DNA of 64,000 bases from Dysgonomonadaceae bacterium zrk40 (GTDB lineage Bacteria; Bacteroidota; Bacteroidia; Bacteroidales; Dysgonomonadaceae), in assembly GCA_016916535.1 (NCBI GenBank), contig CP070276.1, positions 1,178,001 through 1,242,000 on the forward strand. Reading direction: 5' to 3'. A model generated the notes under the pieces. It saw nothing but the letters and a program-made list of their open reading frames with translations, searched no databases and had not been told where the DNA came from. Position 1 is the first letter of the stretch. Every line of letters begins with the position of its first letter. Below, one piece after another: positions 1 through 10,800 of the stretch. Position numbers and translations under genes: made by a program.

Positions 1-1
1 C

Positions 2-949
2 ACCACAAGATGGGGCGTTCCCGAAGGTTTCGAGATGCCTGCCACTCAGAACCCCGTGCTGACGGGATATTTTGCCGACCCGGATGTGCTTTATTCAGAA
101 AAAACGGGTAAATATTATATCTATCCTACCAGTGACGGTTTTCCGGGTTGGGGAGGCTACTACTTTAAGAGCTTCTCTTCCGAAGATCTCAGTGAGTGGA
201 AAGATGAAGGGGTAATACTGGATCTGAAAGATGTGTCGTGGTCCGATGGCAACGCCTGGGCTCCCTGCATCATAGAAAAGAAGGAAGGGAAGAACAAATA
301 CAAGTACTATTATTACTTCAGTGGCGGTAAAGAGGGTGAACCCAAGAAGATTGGCGTAGCCGTTGCGGACCACCCCACCGGTCCTTTTGTTGATTCCGGA
401 AAACCATTGATTGACTTCAAACCGGAAGGAGTGAAGGGCGGTCAGGAGATTGACCCAGACATTTTTTTCGATCCGGTGAGCAAAAAGAATTACCTCTATT
501 GGGGAAATGGTTACATGGCCGTTGCCGAGCTGCAAAAAGACATGGTTTCCATCAAAAAGGGTCCGGTAAAGGAAATGACCCCTGACCGGACTTTCCGGGA
601 GGCAATCAACATCTTTTACAGGAATGGGCTCTATTACTTCCTCTGGTCGGAAGATGATACCGGCAGCCCCAACTACAAGGTGCGTTATGCCACTGCAACC
701 TCACCACTGGGGCCACTACATATCCCTGCCAACAATATCGTCATAATGAAGGACGAAGAGAGGGAGATATATGGCACCGGACACAATTCGGTGTTGCAGG
801 TTCCCGGAAAAGATGAGTGGTATATTGTCTACCACCGCATCAACAAGCATTCATTGAATGAGGGTCCGGGCTATCACCGGGAAGTCTGTATCGACAAAAT
901 GGAGTTCAATGAGGATGGAAGCATCAGGCAGGTGAGTCCATCGTTGTAA
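2..949 (+). CDS. GH43 family glycosidase, 5' end cut by window edge
   Basis: The reading frame is open from the first bases of the window, so the gene starts upstream; an internal Met at 35 is not the true start. The visible 315 residues form a five-bladed propeller GH43 catalytic domain. The three acidic residues expected for an inverting GH43 enzyme are visible: the base in YFADPD near the N-terminus, the pKa modulator in EIDPD about 130 residues later, and the acid in FREAINIF about 50 residues after that. The likely activity is alpha-L-arabinofuranosidase or a related arabinan/arabinoxylan hydrolase, judged from the neighbouring arabinan locus; specificity within GH43 cannot be read from sequence alone. 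The gene ends in front of a very strong hairpin and is probably the last gene of an upstream operon. Confidence 0.85.
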   Translation, partial: TTRWGVPEGFEMPATQNPVLTGYFADPDVLYSEKTGKYYIYPTSDGFPGWGGYYFKSFSSEDLSEWKDEGVILDLKDVSWSDGNAWAPCIIEKKEGKNKYKYYYYFSGGKEGEPKKIGVAVADHPTGPFVDSGKPLIDFKPEGVKGGQEIDPDIFFDPVSKKNYLYWGNGYMAVAELQKDMVSIKKGPVKEMTPDRTFREAINIFYRNGLYYFLWSEDDTGSPNYKVRYATATSPLGPLHIPANNIVIMKDEEREIYGTGHNSVLQVPGKDEWYIVYHRINKHSLNEGPGYHREVCIDKMEFNEDGSIRQVSPSL

Positions 950-969
950 CTAAGCAACGGTTTTATTTA

Positions 970-1016
970 ATTGCACCACCTTTGATTGTTATAAATACAA
1001 TCAAAGGTGGTGCAAT
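970..1016 (+). terminator. Perfect 20-bp stem hairpin terminator after GH43
   Basis: Arms 970-989 and 997-1016 are perfectly complementary over 20 bases with a 7-base loop (990-996), followed by CGTTTTGTT. It separates the upstream GH43 transcript from the next operon. Confidence 0.85.
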
Positions 1017-1090
1017 CGTTTTGTTCACCGTGAAAGACATCTGAAATATAATAAAATACCCTGAAACATCATCTATTTTAATAATCTGAT

Positions 1091-1147
1091 TGTCCACCTA
1101 AAAAAATCAAAAATCCACCCCCTGATATCAACATTATTATACATTTG
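1091..1147 (+). promoter_or_regulatory. Arabinan operon promoter with paired TCCACC half-sites
   Basis: TCCACC occurs at 1093-1098 and 1114-1119, exactly 21 bases apart. A Bacteroidetes -7 box TACATTTG lies at 1140-1147, 26 bases after the start of the second site; no good -33 box is visible, as expected of an activator-dependent promoter. The same layout occurs at 18985-19041 in front of the GH43 gene at 19067. Binding by the hybrid two-component regulator at 14652-18899 is inferred. Confidence 0.65.
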
Positions 1148-1184
1148 TAATCATGTTTTGATTAATCTTTAATGTTTTTAACTC

Positions 1185-2957
1185 ATGAAAAGAAGAAAAA
1201 GAATTCATAAACTTTCTTTCGCCGGAATGGTGGCGGTTCTCCTTTGTTTATCGTCTTGTAGTGAACAATGGGGACAAATTGACCCTCCCGCAGGAAATCA
1301 AGTTTATCCGCGGCTTGAACAGGTTCTGAACCTTGGGTTCGAAGAGGATTTAGACCCTGAGGCAATCATGCTAGCCGCATACGATGGGGGAAATCTGCCT
1401 CAGATCATGAATGACGATTCACTTGGAAATGTACTACAACTTGATGGAGGGTATACACAGATACCAAATCCTCTTCTCAATGTAAAAGTACAGAATGCAG
1501 TTTCATTTACTTTCTGGGTGAAGCAATCGGCAGAAGACAATGCCGGAGCTCTGCTCTCATTCCAAAATGTGGAGGGTTCACAAAAGATGTTCTTCACGGC
1601 GAATGGCCAGATTAATTTCAATGGCGTTGATTATGCACAGCGTCAAAGTGAACCTTCACTCTTCACGGCTGAAGAATGGTATTACGTTGCCGTAGCAGTC
1701 ACCTACACCGGTTATACCATCCATGTTAACGGTGAAAAAGCAGCTGAACGGATTGTCACGAGTAGTGATGCCGATTATGCTTCCTGGGAGGAGTTGGTTC
1801 AATTCATGGCAACTGCACCTTATCTATACATTGGAAACGGGTCAGGTCAGCAACCGGCAGAGTGGTGGCTGGATGACTTCAAACTCTATCGCAACACCAT
1901 AACCGGGAAGGAAAAAGCTACTCCGGTGAAAGGCGGTGGTGGTGGCAATGCGTTTCAGGAGTTTATCACCGTTGGTGCGACCGACTTCACAACCGGTTGG
2001 TGGAGTGCCTTCTCAGAAGTGGTATCTACTACCGGAAATGGGATCGTTCATTTCAAGTTCAAAAACTTCAACTCAGGTGGTGGAAACAACTGGGAAAACT
2101 GGTTGGTGGTCGTAACCAATGGCAAGGCTTTTGGAGAAGAGGGTTATGCCGAACATTTCGTATTGCGTTCCGATGCATATGGTTGGGGATCGGCTAACTA
2201 TAGTGGAGATAACATCCAACACGATTTCGACTTTGACAATTTCATAGCCGACATGAACGGTGCCACCGTGGATCTGACTCTAAAAAACATAGACGGACGC
2301 CTTGAAGTGACAGCTATCGCTACCACTACCGGCGGCAAGGAATATACCTATTCTTACTTCCAGGAGGGAGTGAAAGGCGAGTGGGGAGCATTCCTGACAG
2401 TCGAGAAATCTTATATTGAGATTGATGCAAAAGAGGTATATTCCGGTACCCTCTACGAGAAAGGTAAGAACAGATTCGGCGCAGAAGACAATACGAGCGG
2501 ATGGTGGTCTATTCACTCAGATTTAAAATCATTCGACGGCAATGGCGCCATCAAATACCAGTTCTACAACTACGGTAGCGGAGGAGCAAACTGGAACAAC
2601 TGGGTACTTGTGCTGACCAATGGAATTGCGATCGGTTCCGAGGGTGTTGAGGAATACATGGTGCTTCGTTCAGACGCTTACGGATGGGGTACATACTATA
2701 TTGGTGAAAACATCTCGCATAATTTCAATTTTGAAACATTCGTTGCAGATATGCAGGGTGCATTTGTGGACATGACGATACGTCGAATAGACACGCGCTT
2801 GGATATAATCGTTAAAGTAACTACCGTTGCGGGAGTTACCATGAATTACTCATACTTCCACAACGAATTCCCGACCGGACCGTTAGGCAGCTGTTTCACA
2901 ACCGATAGTTCTCATATGGACTTCATTTCGATATCTACCTATCCATTCATTAAATAA
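1185..2957 (+). CDS. LamG-domain lipoprotein with tandem ~170-residue repeats; putative surface glycan-binding protein
   Basis: The N-terminus is a lipoprotein signal peptide with lipobox LSSC (Cys25). Residues about 45-240 look like a concanavalin A-like LamG domain (the FTFWVKQ, NGQINFNG and WWLDDFKLYR strands are typical). A glycine linker (about 248-255) leads to two copies of a domain of about 170 residues, beginning near residues 260 and 430. Both copies contain a GWW motif, then NW(E/N)NW, VLRSDAYGWG and a closing YSYF motif. I do not recognise the repeated domain as a named family; its aromatic-rich motifs suggest carbohydrate binding. As first gene of the operon, 8 bases before susC, it probably acts as an additional outer-surface arabinan-binding protein. 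No catalytic residues are evident. Confidence 0.75.
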   Translation: MKRRKRIHKLSFAGMVAVLLCLSSCSEQWGQIDPPAGNQVYPRLEQVLNLGFEEDLDPEAIMLAAYDGGNLPQIMNDDSLGNVLQLDGGYTQIPNPLLNVKVQNAVSFTFWVKQSAEDNAGALLSFQNVEGSQKMFFTANGQINFNGVDYAQRQSEPSLFTAEEWYYVAVAVTYTGYTIHVNGEKAAERIVTSSDADYASWEELVQFMATAPYLYIGNGSGQQPAEWWLDDFKLYRNTITGKEKATPVKGGGGGNAFQEFITVGATDFTTGWWSAFSEVVSTTGNGIVHFKFKNFNSGGGNNWENWLVVVTNGKAFGEEGYAEHFVLRSDAYGWGSANYSGDNIQHDFDFDNFIADMNGATVDLTLKNIDGRLEVTAIATTTGGKEYTYSYFQEGVKGEWGAFLTVEKSYIEIDAKEVYSGTLYEKGKNRFGAEDNTSGWWSIHSDLKSFDGNGAIKYQFYNYGSGGANWNNWVLVLTNGIAIGSEGVEEYMVLRSDAYGWGTYYIGENISHNFNFETFVADMQGAFVDMTIRRIDTRLDIIVKVTTVAGVTMNYSYFHNEFPTGPLGSCFTTDSSHMDFISISTYPFIK

Positions 2958-2965
2958 TTCTATCT

Positions 2966-5900
2966 ATGAAAAACAATAAAATGAATATAATAGTATTGAG
3001 AAATTCAACTTTCCGAATGCTGTTGCTTTTATTGCTGCTATCATCTCAGATGAATATCTATGCCCAACAGAAAACGGTGAGTGGTGTGGTTCGCAATGTG
3101 CAGGGAGAAACAATTATTGGTGCTACTGTACAGGAAGTTGGAACATTGAATGGTGTGGCTACTGATTTTGATGGTAATTTCACGCTGACGGTGAACGGTG
3201 AGGCTTCCGAACTACTGATCTCCTACGTGGGGTATCGAACCCAAACGGTACCTGTAGCAGGAATGAGTACACTCTCAATCACCCTGGAAGAGGATACGGA
3301 GTTGTTGGAAGAGGTGATCGTTGTAGGCTATGGTGGACAGAAGAAAGAGAGTGTGGTTGGTGCCATCTCCCAGGTATCCAGTAGCGAGCTGGTCAAATCG
3401 CCGGCCGCAAACGTATCACAGGCTATCGTCGGTAAGATTCCGGGTGTCTTTACAACACAATCATCCGGAGCTCCCGGTTCTGACGATGTATCCATCTACA
3501 TCCGAGGTATTGCAACATTTGCAGGTAACGGCCAACCCCTGGTACTTGTAGACGGTGTGGAGCGTCAGTTTTCCCAGATTGCCCCTGATGATATTGAATC
3601 GATTTCAGTCTTAAAAGATGCTTCAGCAACCGCAGTTTATGGAGTGCGCGGCGCAAATGGCGTTATGCTGATTACCACTAAGCGGGGTAAAGATCAAAAA
3701 CCGGTTGTCAGCCTTACAGCCAACTGGCAGTATCAAACCCCCACACGTAACGACTCCTATCTTGATTCCTACAACTCTGTCGTGCTGCTTGAAGAAGCCC
3801 TGGCGAATGATGGCCTGCTTTCTCAATATTCTGCAACCGATTTGGAAATGTTCAGGAAATCTTCGGCCGGACAACTGACCGGTGTTGATGCCCTGCTCTA
3901 TCCAAATGTTGACTGGTATAACAACATCCTCAACAGTTATGCACCTGCGCAGCGTTATAACCTCAGTGTACAAGGAGGTTCAAAACGCATGCGGTATTAT
4001 GCATCGGGAGAATATTACGACCAGGATGGTCTCTATAAGAACCTGAGTACTGACAAGTACGGCAACAAGTCGAACACCAGCTATCGCCGGTTTGGTTTTC
4101 GCGGGAACATGGACCTGTTCCTTACCAGAGACCTGACCATGTCGGTGAACTTCGGCACACGCTTCGAGGAACGAAACGGTCCAAATGCGAATGCAAACGA
4201 GGTATTCTACGAAATAAACCATACTCCCAGTTGGCTCTTTCCTATCAATTATACAGTGACGGAAGGTGACCGGGAAGTGATACTCTACGGAGGCAGCTCA
4301 CAATATCAGAATAACATTGCAGCACGGCTGGCAAAAGGAGGTTTCTATCGCGCAACCAATACGATCAACGAAACCAACTTTATTATGGACTACAAAATGG
4401 ATTGGCTAACGGAAGGATTGTCCGCCAAAGCAATGCTCTCGTTTGACTACGACTCCTACTACATGCGTCGTTTCACCGCTGATTTTGCGACCTACGAGCT
4501 GAACGATAGAGCAAACTATCAATCCATCACTGCTTACAATCAGTTCAACAGTGACACAGAATTGGAATATGCCGGTAACAACCAAACGACCACTTATAAA
4601 CTTTATATGGAGGCTCAGCTGAACTATGCACGTCAGTTTGGCGAACATGACATCACTGCGATGATGCTATACAACCAAAACGACTACCGATTCCAGGCAG
4701 ATCTCGCAAAGCGCTACCAAGGACTGGTAGGACGTGTCACCTATGGTTATGATGACCGTTATCTGGCTGAATTCAATGCAGGTTATAATGGTTCGGAAAA
4801 CTTCATGAAAGGACGCCGATTCGGTTTCTTCCCTTCTTTCTCGATAGGATGGCGAGTGAACAATGAATCATTCATGGAGAGCACGCAGGATTGGTTGGAC
4901 AACCTTAAGATACGTGCCTCTTACGGACAGGTAGGTAACGATGTTTATATGGTAAACGGAGTACAACAACGCTTCCTTTACGAGGAGAAATGGGCACAGA
5001 TATCCAATGATTACTATTTCGGACAAACAGGCGTAACCGGTATCTATGAAAGTCAATATCCCAATTATGCAGTTACCTGGGAACGTGCCAACAAATACAA
5101 CCTCGGGGTGGAATTCGGCATCATGAACGGGATGTTGATTGGAACGGCTGACATTTTCTATGAACGTCGTAACGACATCCTGACCTCCTTCCAGACTCGT
5201 CCTGAGTGGGTGGGCGTTTGGATGGCCGCAGGTAACCTGGGAGAGACCAAAAACGCCGGTTATGAGATTGACCTGAAGTATCGTAATCGCATTGGGAATG
5301 ACTTGAATTACACAGTTGGCTTCTCTTTCACACATGCCAAAAATGAAATTTTAAACATGGATGAGCCTGACCTGAAAACAGATTATCGCAAACGAGAAGG
5401 TCATCCCATCAATCAATATTTCGGATTGATTAGCGAAGGATTTGTCACATCCGCTGATCTAACCAATCCCGATTTCCCTGTTTCCACGTTCGGTACAGTT
5501 CAGGCAGGTGACCTGAAATACAAGGACATGAACAAGGATGGATTTATCGACGAACGCGACGAGACTTTTATCGGTTACAGCAATATCCCGGAAAACACCT
5601 ATTCACTTTCGTTAGGTGCCGACTACAAGGGATGGGGTTTAAGCCTCATGTTCCAGGGTGTCAGCAAGGTCAGCCGCTACTTCGATGCGGAAGCACAGTT
5701 CGCCTTTGTGAATGGAGGGAAGGTGAAAGAGCATCATTTGGACAGATGGAATCCGGCATTGACGGAATCACAGAACCTTGCCTCGGCAATCTATCCTTTG
5801 CTCCACTATGACAATTATGGAAACCACAACCAACGCGCAAATTCATTCTTCCTGATGAACGGTGCTTTTCTCCGCTTGAAAAATGTGGAATTGAGTTACA

Positions 5901-6076
5901 CGCTGCCAAGCAGGTGGACCAAATTGGTGGGTATGAGTGATTGCCGTCTCTACGTCAATGGCAACAACCTGATCACATGGGATCATCTGAATGATCTGAG
6001 CGACCCAGAGAGCAACGGATCAAACAGATATCCGATAATGAAGACATTGAACTTTGGTGTAAACGTTAAATTCTAA
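2966..6076 (+). CDS. SusC/RagA-type TonB-dependent outer-membrane transporter (first copy)
   Basis: This 1036-residue protein has a signal peptide ending near YAQQ, a carboxypeptidase-regulatory-like domain (about 35-110), the SusC signature LEEVIVVGYG (about 112-121), a plug domain with VYIRG-like and VLVDGV motifs (DVSIYIRGIA, LVLVDGVER, VLKDASATAVYG, RGANGVMLITTKRG), and a long beta-barrel ending in aromatic F as outer-membrane proteins do. It imports oligosaccharides across the outer membrane with energy from TonB, together with the SusD protein encoded 2 bases downstream. The substrate is inferred to be arabino-oligosaccharide from the neighbouring GH43, GH51 and ara genes. Confidence 0.95.
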   Translation: MKNNKMNIIVLRNSTFRMLLLLLLLSSQMNIYAQQKTVSGVVRNVQGETIIGATVQEVGTLNGVATDFDGNFTLTVNGEASELLISYVGYRTQTVPVAGMSTLSITLEEDTELLEEVIVVGYGGQKKESVVGAISQVSSSELVKSPAANVSQAIVGKIPGVFTTQSSGAPGSDDVSIYIRGIATFAGNGQPLVLVDGVERQFSQIAPDDIESISVLKDASATAVYGVRGANGVMLITTKRGKDQKPVVSLTANWQYQTPTRNDSYLDSYNSVVLLEEALANDGLLSQYSATDLEMFRKSSAGQLTGVDALLYPNVDWYNNILNSYAPAQRYNLSVQGGSKRMRYYASGEYYDQDGLYKNLSTDKYGNKSNTSYRRFGFRGNMDLFLTRDLTMSVNFGTRFEERNGPNANANEVFYEINHTPSWLFPINYTVTEGDREVILYGGSSQYQNNIAARLAKGGFYRATNTINETNFIMDYKMDWLTEGLSAKAMLSFDYDSYYMRRFTADFATYELNDRANYQSITAYNQFNSDTELEYAGNNQTTTYKLYMEAQLNYARQFGEHDITAMMLYNQNDYRFQADLAKRYQGLVGRVTYGYDDRYLAEFNAGYNGSENFMKGRRFGFFPSFSIGWRVNNESFMESTQDWLDNLKIRASYGQVGNDVYMVNGVQQRFLYEEKWAQISNDYYFGQTGVTGIYESQYPNYAVTWERANKYNLGVEFGIMNGMLIGTADIFYERRNDILTSFQTRPEWVGVWMAAGNLGETKNAGYEIDLKYRNRIGNDLNYTVGFSFTHAKNEILNMDEPDLKTDYRKREGHPINQYFGLISEGFVTSADLTNPDFPVSTFGTVQAGDLKYKDMNKDGFIDERDETFIGYSNIPENTYSLSLGADYKGWGLSLMFQGVSKVSRYFDAEAQFAFVNGGKVKEHHLDRWNPALTESQNLASAIYPLLHYDNYGNHNQRANSFFLMNGAFLRLKNVELSYTLPSRWTKLVGMSDCRLYVNGNNLITWDHLNDLSDPESNGSNRYPIMKTLNFGVNVKF

Positions 6077-6078
6077 CA

Positions 6079-7845
6079 ATGATGAAGATGAAAAAAACTA
6101 TTATATACGTCGCATCGATATGTGTGACCATTGGATTGCTGTTTACTTCCTGCGAAGATATGTTTGGTGATTTCCTTGACAAACAACCCAGCAACGAACT
6201 AACAAAAGAACAGGTTTTTGGCGATTGGAATACTGCCAGGCAACAACATTTAGATACCTACAACTTCTTCCGTCATGGCGCTGGACGCATCAACACCACC
6301 TGGCTGGATGCAACCACCGATCTGGCCGAGACCAGTTACGCCAACGGGGTGAAACTCTCTTTCAACATTGGTAATTTTTATGGCGCTTCGGGTTCTCCCG
6401 AATTGATCGATACCTGGGAACATTTCTATCGCGGCATTCGCAAATGTAACATGACCCTCGAATACATCGAAGAAGTACCCAAGGATCCGACCGATTCGGA
6501 TGAAAAGTATAACATCGACAAGGCAAACTTCATCTCGGAAGCTCGCTTCCTGCGTGCTTACTTCTACTGGGAATTGTTCAAGAGCTACGGGCCTGTACCG
6601 ATTATAAAAGAGGTGCTTGATCCCGATGGAGATCTGCTGACAGGCTATACAACACGTCCTACAGTAAAAGAATATGTGGTTGATTTCATACTACGTGAAC
6701 TGATGGAATGTGAAGCCGGGCTGATGAATTATGAGGACGGTGCAAAAGCAGCAAATGCCGGACGTATCAGCCAGCCCATGGCAAGGGCACTGTATTCACG
6801 GATCATGCTCTATATGGCCAGCCCCCGCTTCAGCGGTGAATCAGGAATCACATGGGCAGACGCGGCAGACGCTTCGAAAAGCTTCATGGATACCTACGGA
6901 AGTAATTATTCACTCTTTCATTCATCTGATGCAACCGGAACGGCATACACAAATGCCATTCTCCGCACCACCTATCAGGGCAACAATACTGAAACCATCA
7001 TATTTCGGAACGATGTGCAGATTGGGTGGAGCGCAATTTCAAATGATACGCCGGTAGGTGAAGGTGGTAACGGAGGTCTTTGTCCTACGCAGAATCTGAT
7101 CGATATGTACGACATGGCCGACGGCTACTCACCCTTCACACAGTATGACGCTACAGGCGCTCCGGTTTATAGTGGAACCTCCACGCCTCCCGTCAATACC
7201 GAAAGCGGTTACAGCGACCAGCAGATGTGGAGTAACCGTGATCCTCGACTGGCTTCAACCGTCCTCTATCATGGAGTTGAATGGGGCAACGGCATCATTA
7301 ATGTAATCAAAGGACAACGGGACAATCCAGTAGGAAACGCCAACGCAACCCCCACAGGCTACTATGTACGGAAATACATTCCGGAGAACATATTGAGCAA
7401 CGTGCATTCCGGGAGAAGTTATCGTAACTGGATCATCATGCGCTATGCAGAAGTTTTGCTGAATTATGCCGAAGCAATGAATGAAGCATATGGTCCCAGC
7501 CAGGAAGTGTACGACGCATTAGATGAAATTCGTCATCGCGGTGGTATCACCGGCAATGTCGCATCACGGGCCGATTTAAACACAAAGGAGGCTTTACGAA
7601 ACTTTATCCGTAAGGAGAGAACCGTCGAGCTTGCCTTTGAAGAGCATCGGATGTGGGATGTACGCCGTTGGAATGTAGCTGTTGAAGCATTATCCCGCTC
7701 ACTCTACGGCGTGGAAGTCGGCACCGGTGGTGTTATTACGCGCAAAATGATCCAAAAGCGTCCGTTTGAGGAGAGAATGTATCTTTATCCAATACCAGAA
7801 GCTGAAGTTTGGAAGACGAATATTGAAAACAATCCGGGTTGGTAA
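6079..7845 (+). CDS. SusD/RagB-type surface lipoprotein (first copy)
   Basis: A lipoprotein signal with lipobox LFTSC precedes a SusD fold: N-terminal ARFLRAYFYWELFKSYGPVPII motif region (TPR-like helices) and the C-terminal hallmark motifs RYAEVLLNYAEAMNEA, IRKERTVELAFEEHRMWDVRRW and YLYPIP. It lies 2 bases after susC, and the pair forms the lidded uptake complex at the cell surface. The start codon is one of two adjacent ATGs (6079 or 6082). Binding of arabinan fragments is inferred from context. Confidence 0.95.
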   Translation: MMKMKKTIIYVASICVTIGLLFTSCEDMFGDFLDKQPSNELTKEQVFGDWNTARQQHLDTYNFFRHGAGRINTTWLDATTDLAETSYANGVKLSFNIGNFYGASGSPELIDTWEHFYRGIRKCNMTLEYIEEVPKDPTDSDEKYNIDKANFISEARFLRAYFYWELFKSYGPVPIIKEVLDPDGDLLTGYTTRPTVKEYVVDFILRELMECEAGLMNYEDGAKAANAGRISQPMARALYSRIMLYMASPRFSGESGITWADAADASKSFMDTYGSNYSLFHSSDATGTAYTNAILRTTYQGNNTETIIFRNDVQIGWSAISNDTPVGEGGNGGLCPTQNLIDMYDMADGYSPFTQYDATGAPVYSGTSTPPVNTESGYSDQQMWSNRDPRLASTVLYHGVEWGNGIINVIKGQRDNPVGNANATPTGYYVRKYIPENILSNVHSGRSYRNWIIMRYAEVLLNYAEAMNEAYGPSQEVYDALDEIRHRGGITGNVASRADLNTKEALRNFIRKERTVELAFEEHRMWDVRRWNVAVEALSRSLYGVEVGTGGVITRKMIQKRPFEERMYLYPIPEAEVWKTNIENNPGW

Positions 7846-7863
7846 CTCTTAAATCAAATAAGT

Positions 7864-10800
7864 ATGAATACGAGATTAATAAATAAAACGGCAGGAATAG
7901 GGAGAGTTCTGTTCATGGGCATCTTCCTCCTTATGGCAGTCACTACCCTGCATGCACAGGAGGGGAAAACCCTGAAGGGTCGTGTTGTTGACACAATGGG
8001 TGAACCTATTTCCGGTGCCGTAATCAATGTATCCGAGTCGAGCCGAATTGCTTTATCTGATGTCGACGGATTTTTCAGTCTGAAAGATGTCTATGAGAGC
8101 GACGAACTTTACCTGACCGCTGTTGGATTTGTGGAAACTTCGGTACCTGTTGAATTCACAGACAATTTGACCGTAGTAATGCAAACTGAAGTAAATGACC
8201 ACTCCTTTACAATGCCGGTACCTTTTGCAAGGAAAGAAAACCGTTTTATCACCGAAGCAACATCGGTGGTTACAGGCGAAGAATTAAAAAAGCATCCAAT
8301 CACGGTGTTACAGAACGCATTTACATCAACTGTAACAGGTGTTTCCACCTACGAGTGGGCAAGCGAACCGGGATGGACGGAATCGGCAATGTACATTCGC
8401 GGTTTGCGTACAATGAACAGAAATGCACGGGCACCGCTGGTCATTGTGGACAATGTTGAACGCGACCTCTCGTTCCTCGACGCCTACCCGATTGAAAACA
8501 TCACCATCCTAAAAGATGCGGCTTCAACTGCGATCTATGGCATGCGGGGTGCGAACGGAGCCATTATGGTAACAACCAAACGTGGTCAAGCCGGTAAGAC
8601 GAAGATCGATTTCACACAGGAATTCGGATATCAGACACTAAGCGACAAGATGGAAGTGCAAAATTCTTACAATATGGCACTTACCCGCAATCAGGTGCGT
8701 TATCTGAGTGGTAATGACCCTATGTACACCAGCGAACAGATTGAGATGTATCGTAAGGTCTCCAATGGAGAGCAGTTGGAAGGGATTGACCAGTACAGGT
8801 ATTTCAACACCAATTGGTTTGAAGAGTTGTATCGCGAACGTGCTCCTATGAATCGAACCAACCTGACAGTGAGCGGTGGCAACAAGAACACCCGCTATTT
8901 CGTGGCATTTACCTACCTGCGCCATGAAGGGATATGGAACGACAAATGGACAGAATATAATCCCGGATTCAGCACACAACATACACTGAACCGATATAAC
9001 CTCCGCTCGAACATTGACATTGATGTCAACAAATACCTGAATGTATCCCTGGATCTGGGTGGTCGTATCGACCACATCTCCCAACCGCTGACAGGTGTGT
9101 TCAGTATTGTAACCTTTGGAGCGGTGGAAGCTAACCCGATGGAACCTGTATATACGCCGGGCGGACAAATATATGCCTCGTCGACAGCCCAAAATGCAGG
9201 CCGTTTGCTCGCTGCGTCCGGAATCAATCAAAACCGCCGTCGAAACATTTACAGCACGGTGAACCTGACGGGCGACCTGGGAGACATCGTTTCAGGCCTG
9301 AAAGCAAACGCTACAGTGAGCTTCGACTCTTATGAGACGTTCATGGCACAACAGACCAACAACGTGAACTCCTACAATTACAACTACACGTCGAAAGATG
9401 TAGTCGATCCCAGTGAATATACGTTGACGCAATACTCTGTTTACAGAGCATTGACCAATCCCTCAACCACACCACGTGAGTATTACTATAACGTGAACAC
9501 ACGCTTCGGGTTGAGTTATGACCGGAGATTCGACAAACATGCCGTCAATGCGCAGGCATTTGTCCGGACCTATCAAAACCTCACGCATGGCTCACAATCC
9601 TCCTACCGTTTTCTCTCCTACAACGCGCAGGCAAACTACATATACGATAACAAGTATATCTTTTCGGGAAATATTTCCCGCATGGGTCACGATAACTACG
9701 CTCCCGGACAGCAGTTCGGCACGTTTCCCGGCGCATCAATTGGCTGGGTAGCTTCCGAAGAAGGATGGCTGAAGCATCAAAACATCAACTTGTTGAAATT
9801 AAGAGCTTCATACGGACGTTCAGGCCAGTCAAATACCGGAGTCAGGCGTTATCCTTATCAGGGAACCTTCGATTCGGGTACAGGCTACAACTTCGGTACT
9901 TCGCAGTCGTTTATCTCTGGCATCACTGAATCGGCTGCGGGCAACTACAACAGCAAGTGGGAAATCTCCGACATGGCCAATATCGGGCTTGACTTTGACT
10001 TCTTTAACCGCAAACTCTACGGATCGTTTGATGCCTTCAAGGAATGGCGCTCTAATATTCTTGTGACACGTGCCACGGTACCCATTCTTTTGGGTGTGAC
10101 TGCTCCGCAGGATTCTTATGGCAAAGCAGAAAGTAGGGGGTATGAACTCATGCTGGGACATCAGAACAAGGTAAATGATTTCAATTATAATGTTGAATTC
10201 ATGCTGTCGATGAATGAGAACAAAATCACCGAAATGGATGAGTTAGACCCTAATGTAGAGTGGCAACGAAAGACTGACAGACCAATCTTCGACTACACCC
10301 ATGTTGCCGAACTTTACGAAGGTGCATTTACCAACAGTATCGGAGGATGGAACATGTATCATTTCGTGGAATGGGCAAGCGACGCTGACAAAATTGCTAC
10401 CAGCCATCAGGATGCAATTGACAACCCCGACAAGTACCCCTATCATACCGCTTCCGGAACAGGACAACTCTTGGGCACAGCGGTGTTCAAAGACCTCGAC
10501 GGTGACCGCAAAATTGATGCAAACGACATGATCCCCTCGGGATATACCATTATCCCGCAACTCATTCCATCGGTGAATCTAGGTTTTTCATGGAAGGGTT
10601 TCGACGCCAGAATGATACTTACCGGTTATTTGAATCGTTCCGTTTTCCTGTCACCCTCCATCAGTTTCTCTGGTTGGAGCAATATGGGAACGCACGAAGT
10701 AACGAAAGCATGGGGTTATTATACCGATGACCCTGCCGATCCGCGAAACGTAAATGCGACTTATCCGAGACCCACCTGGGGCGGTTACAGTCCCATTGAC

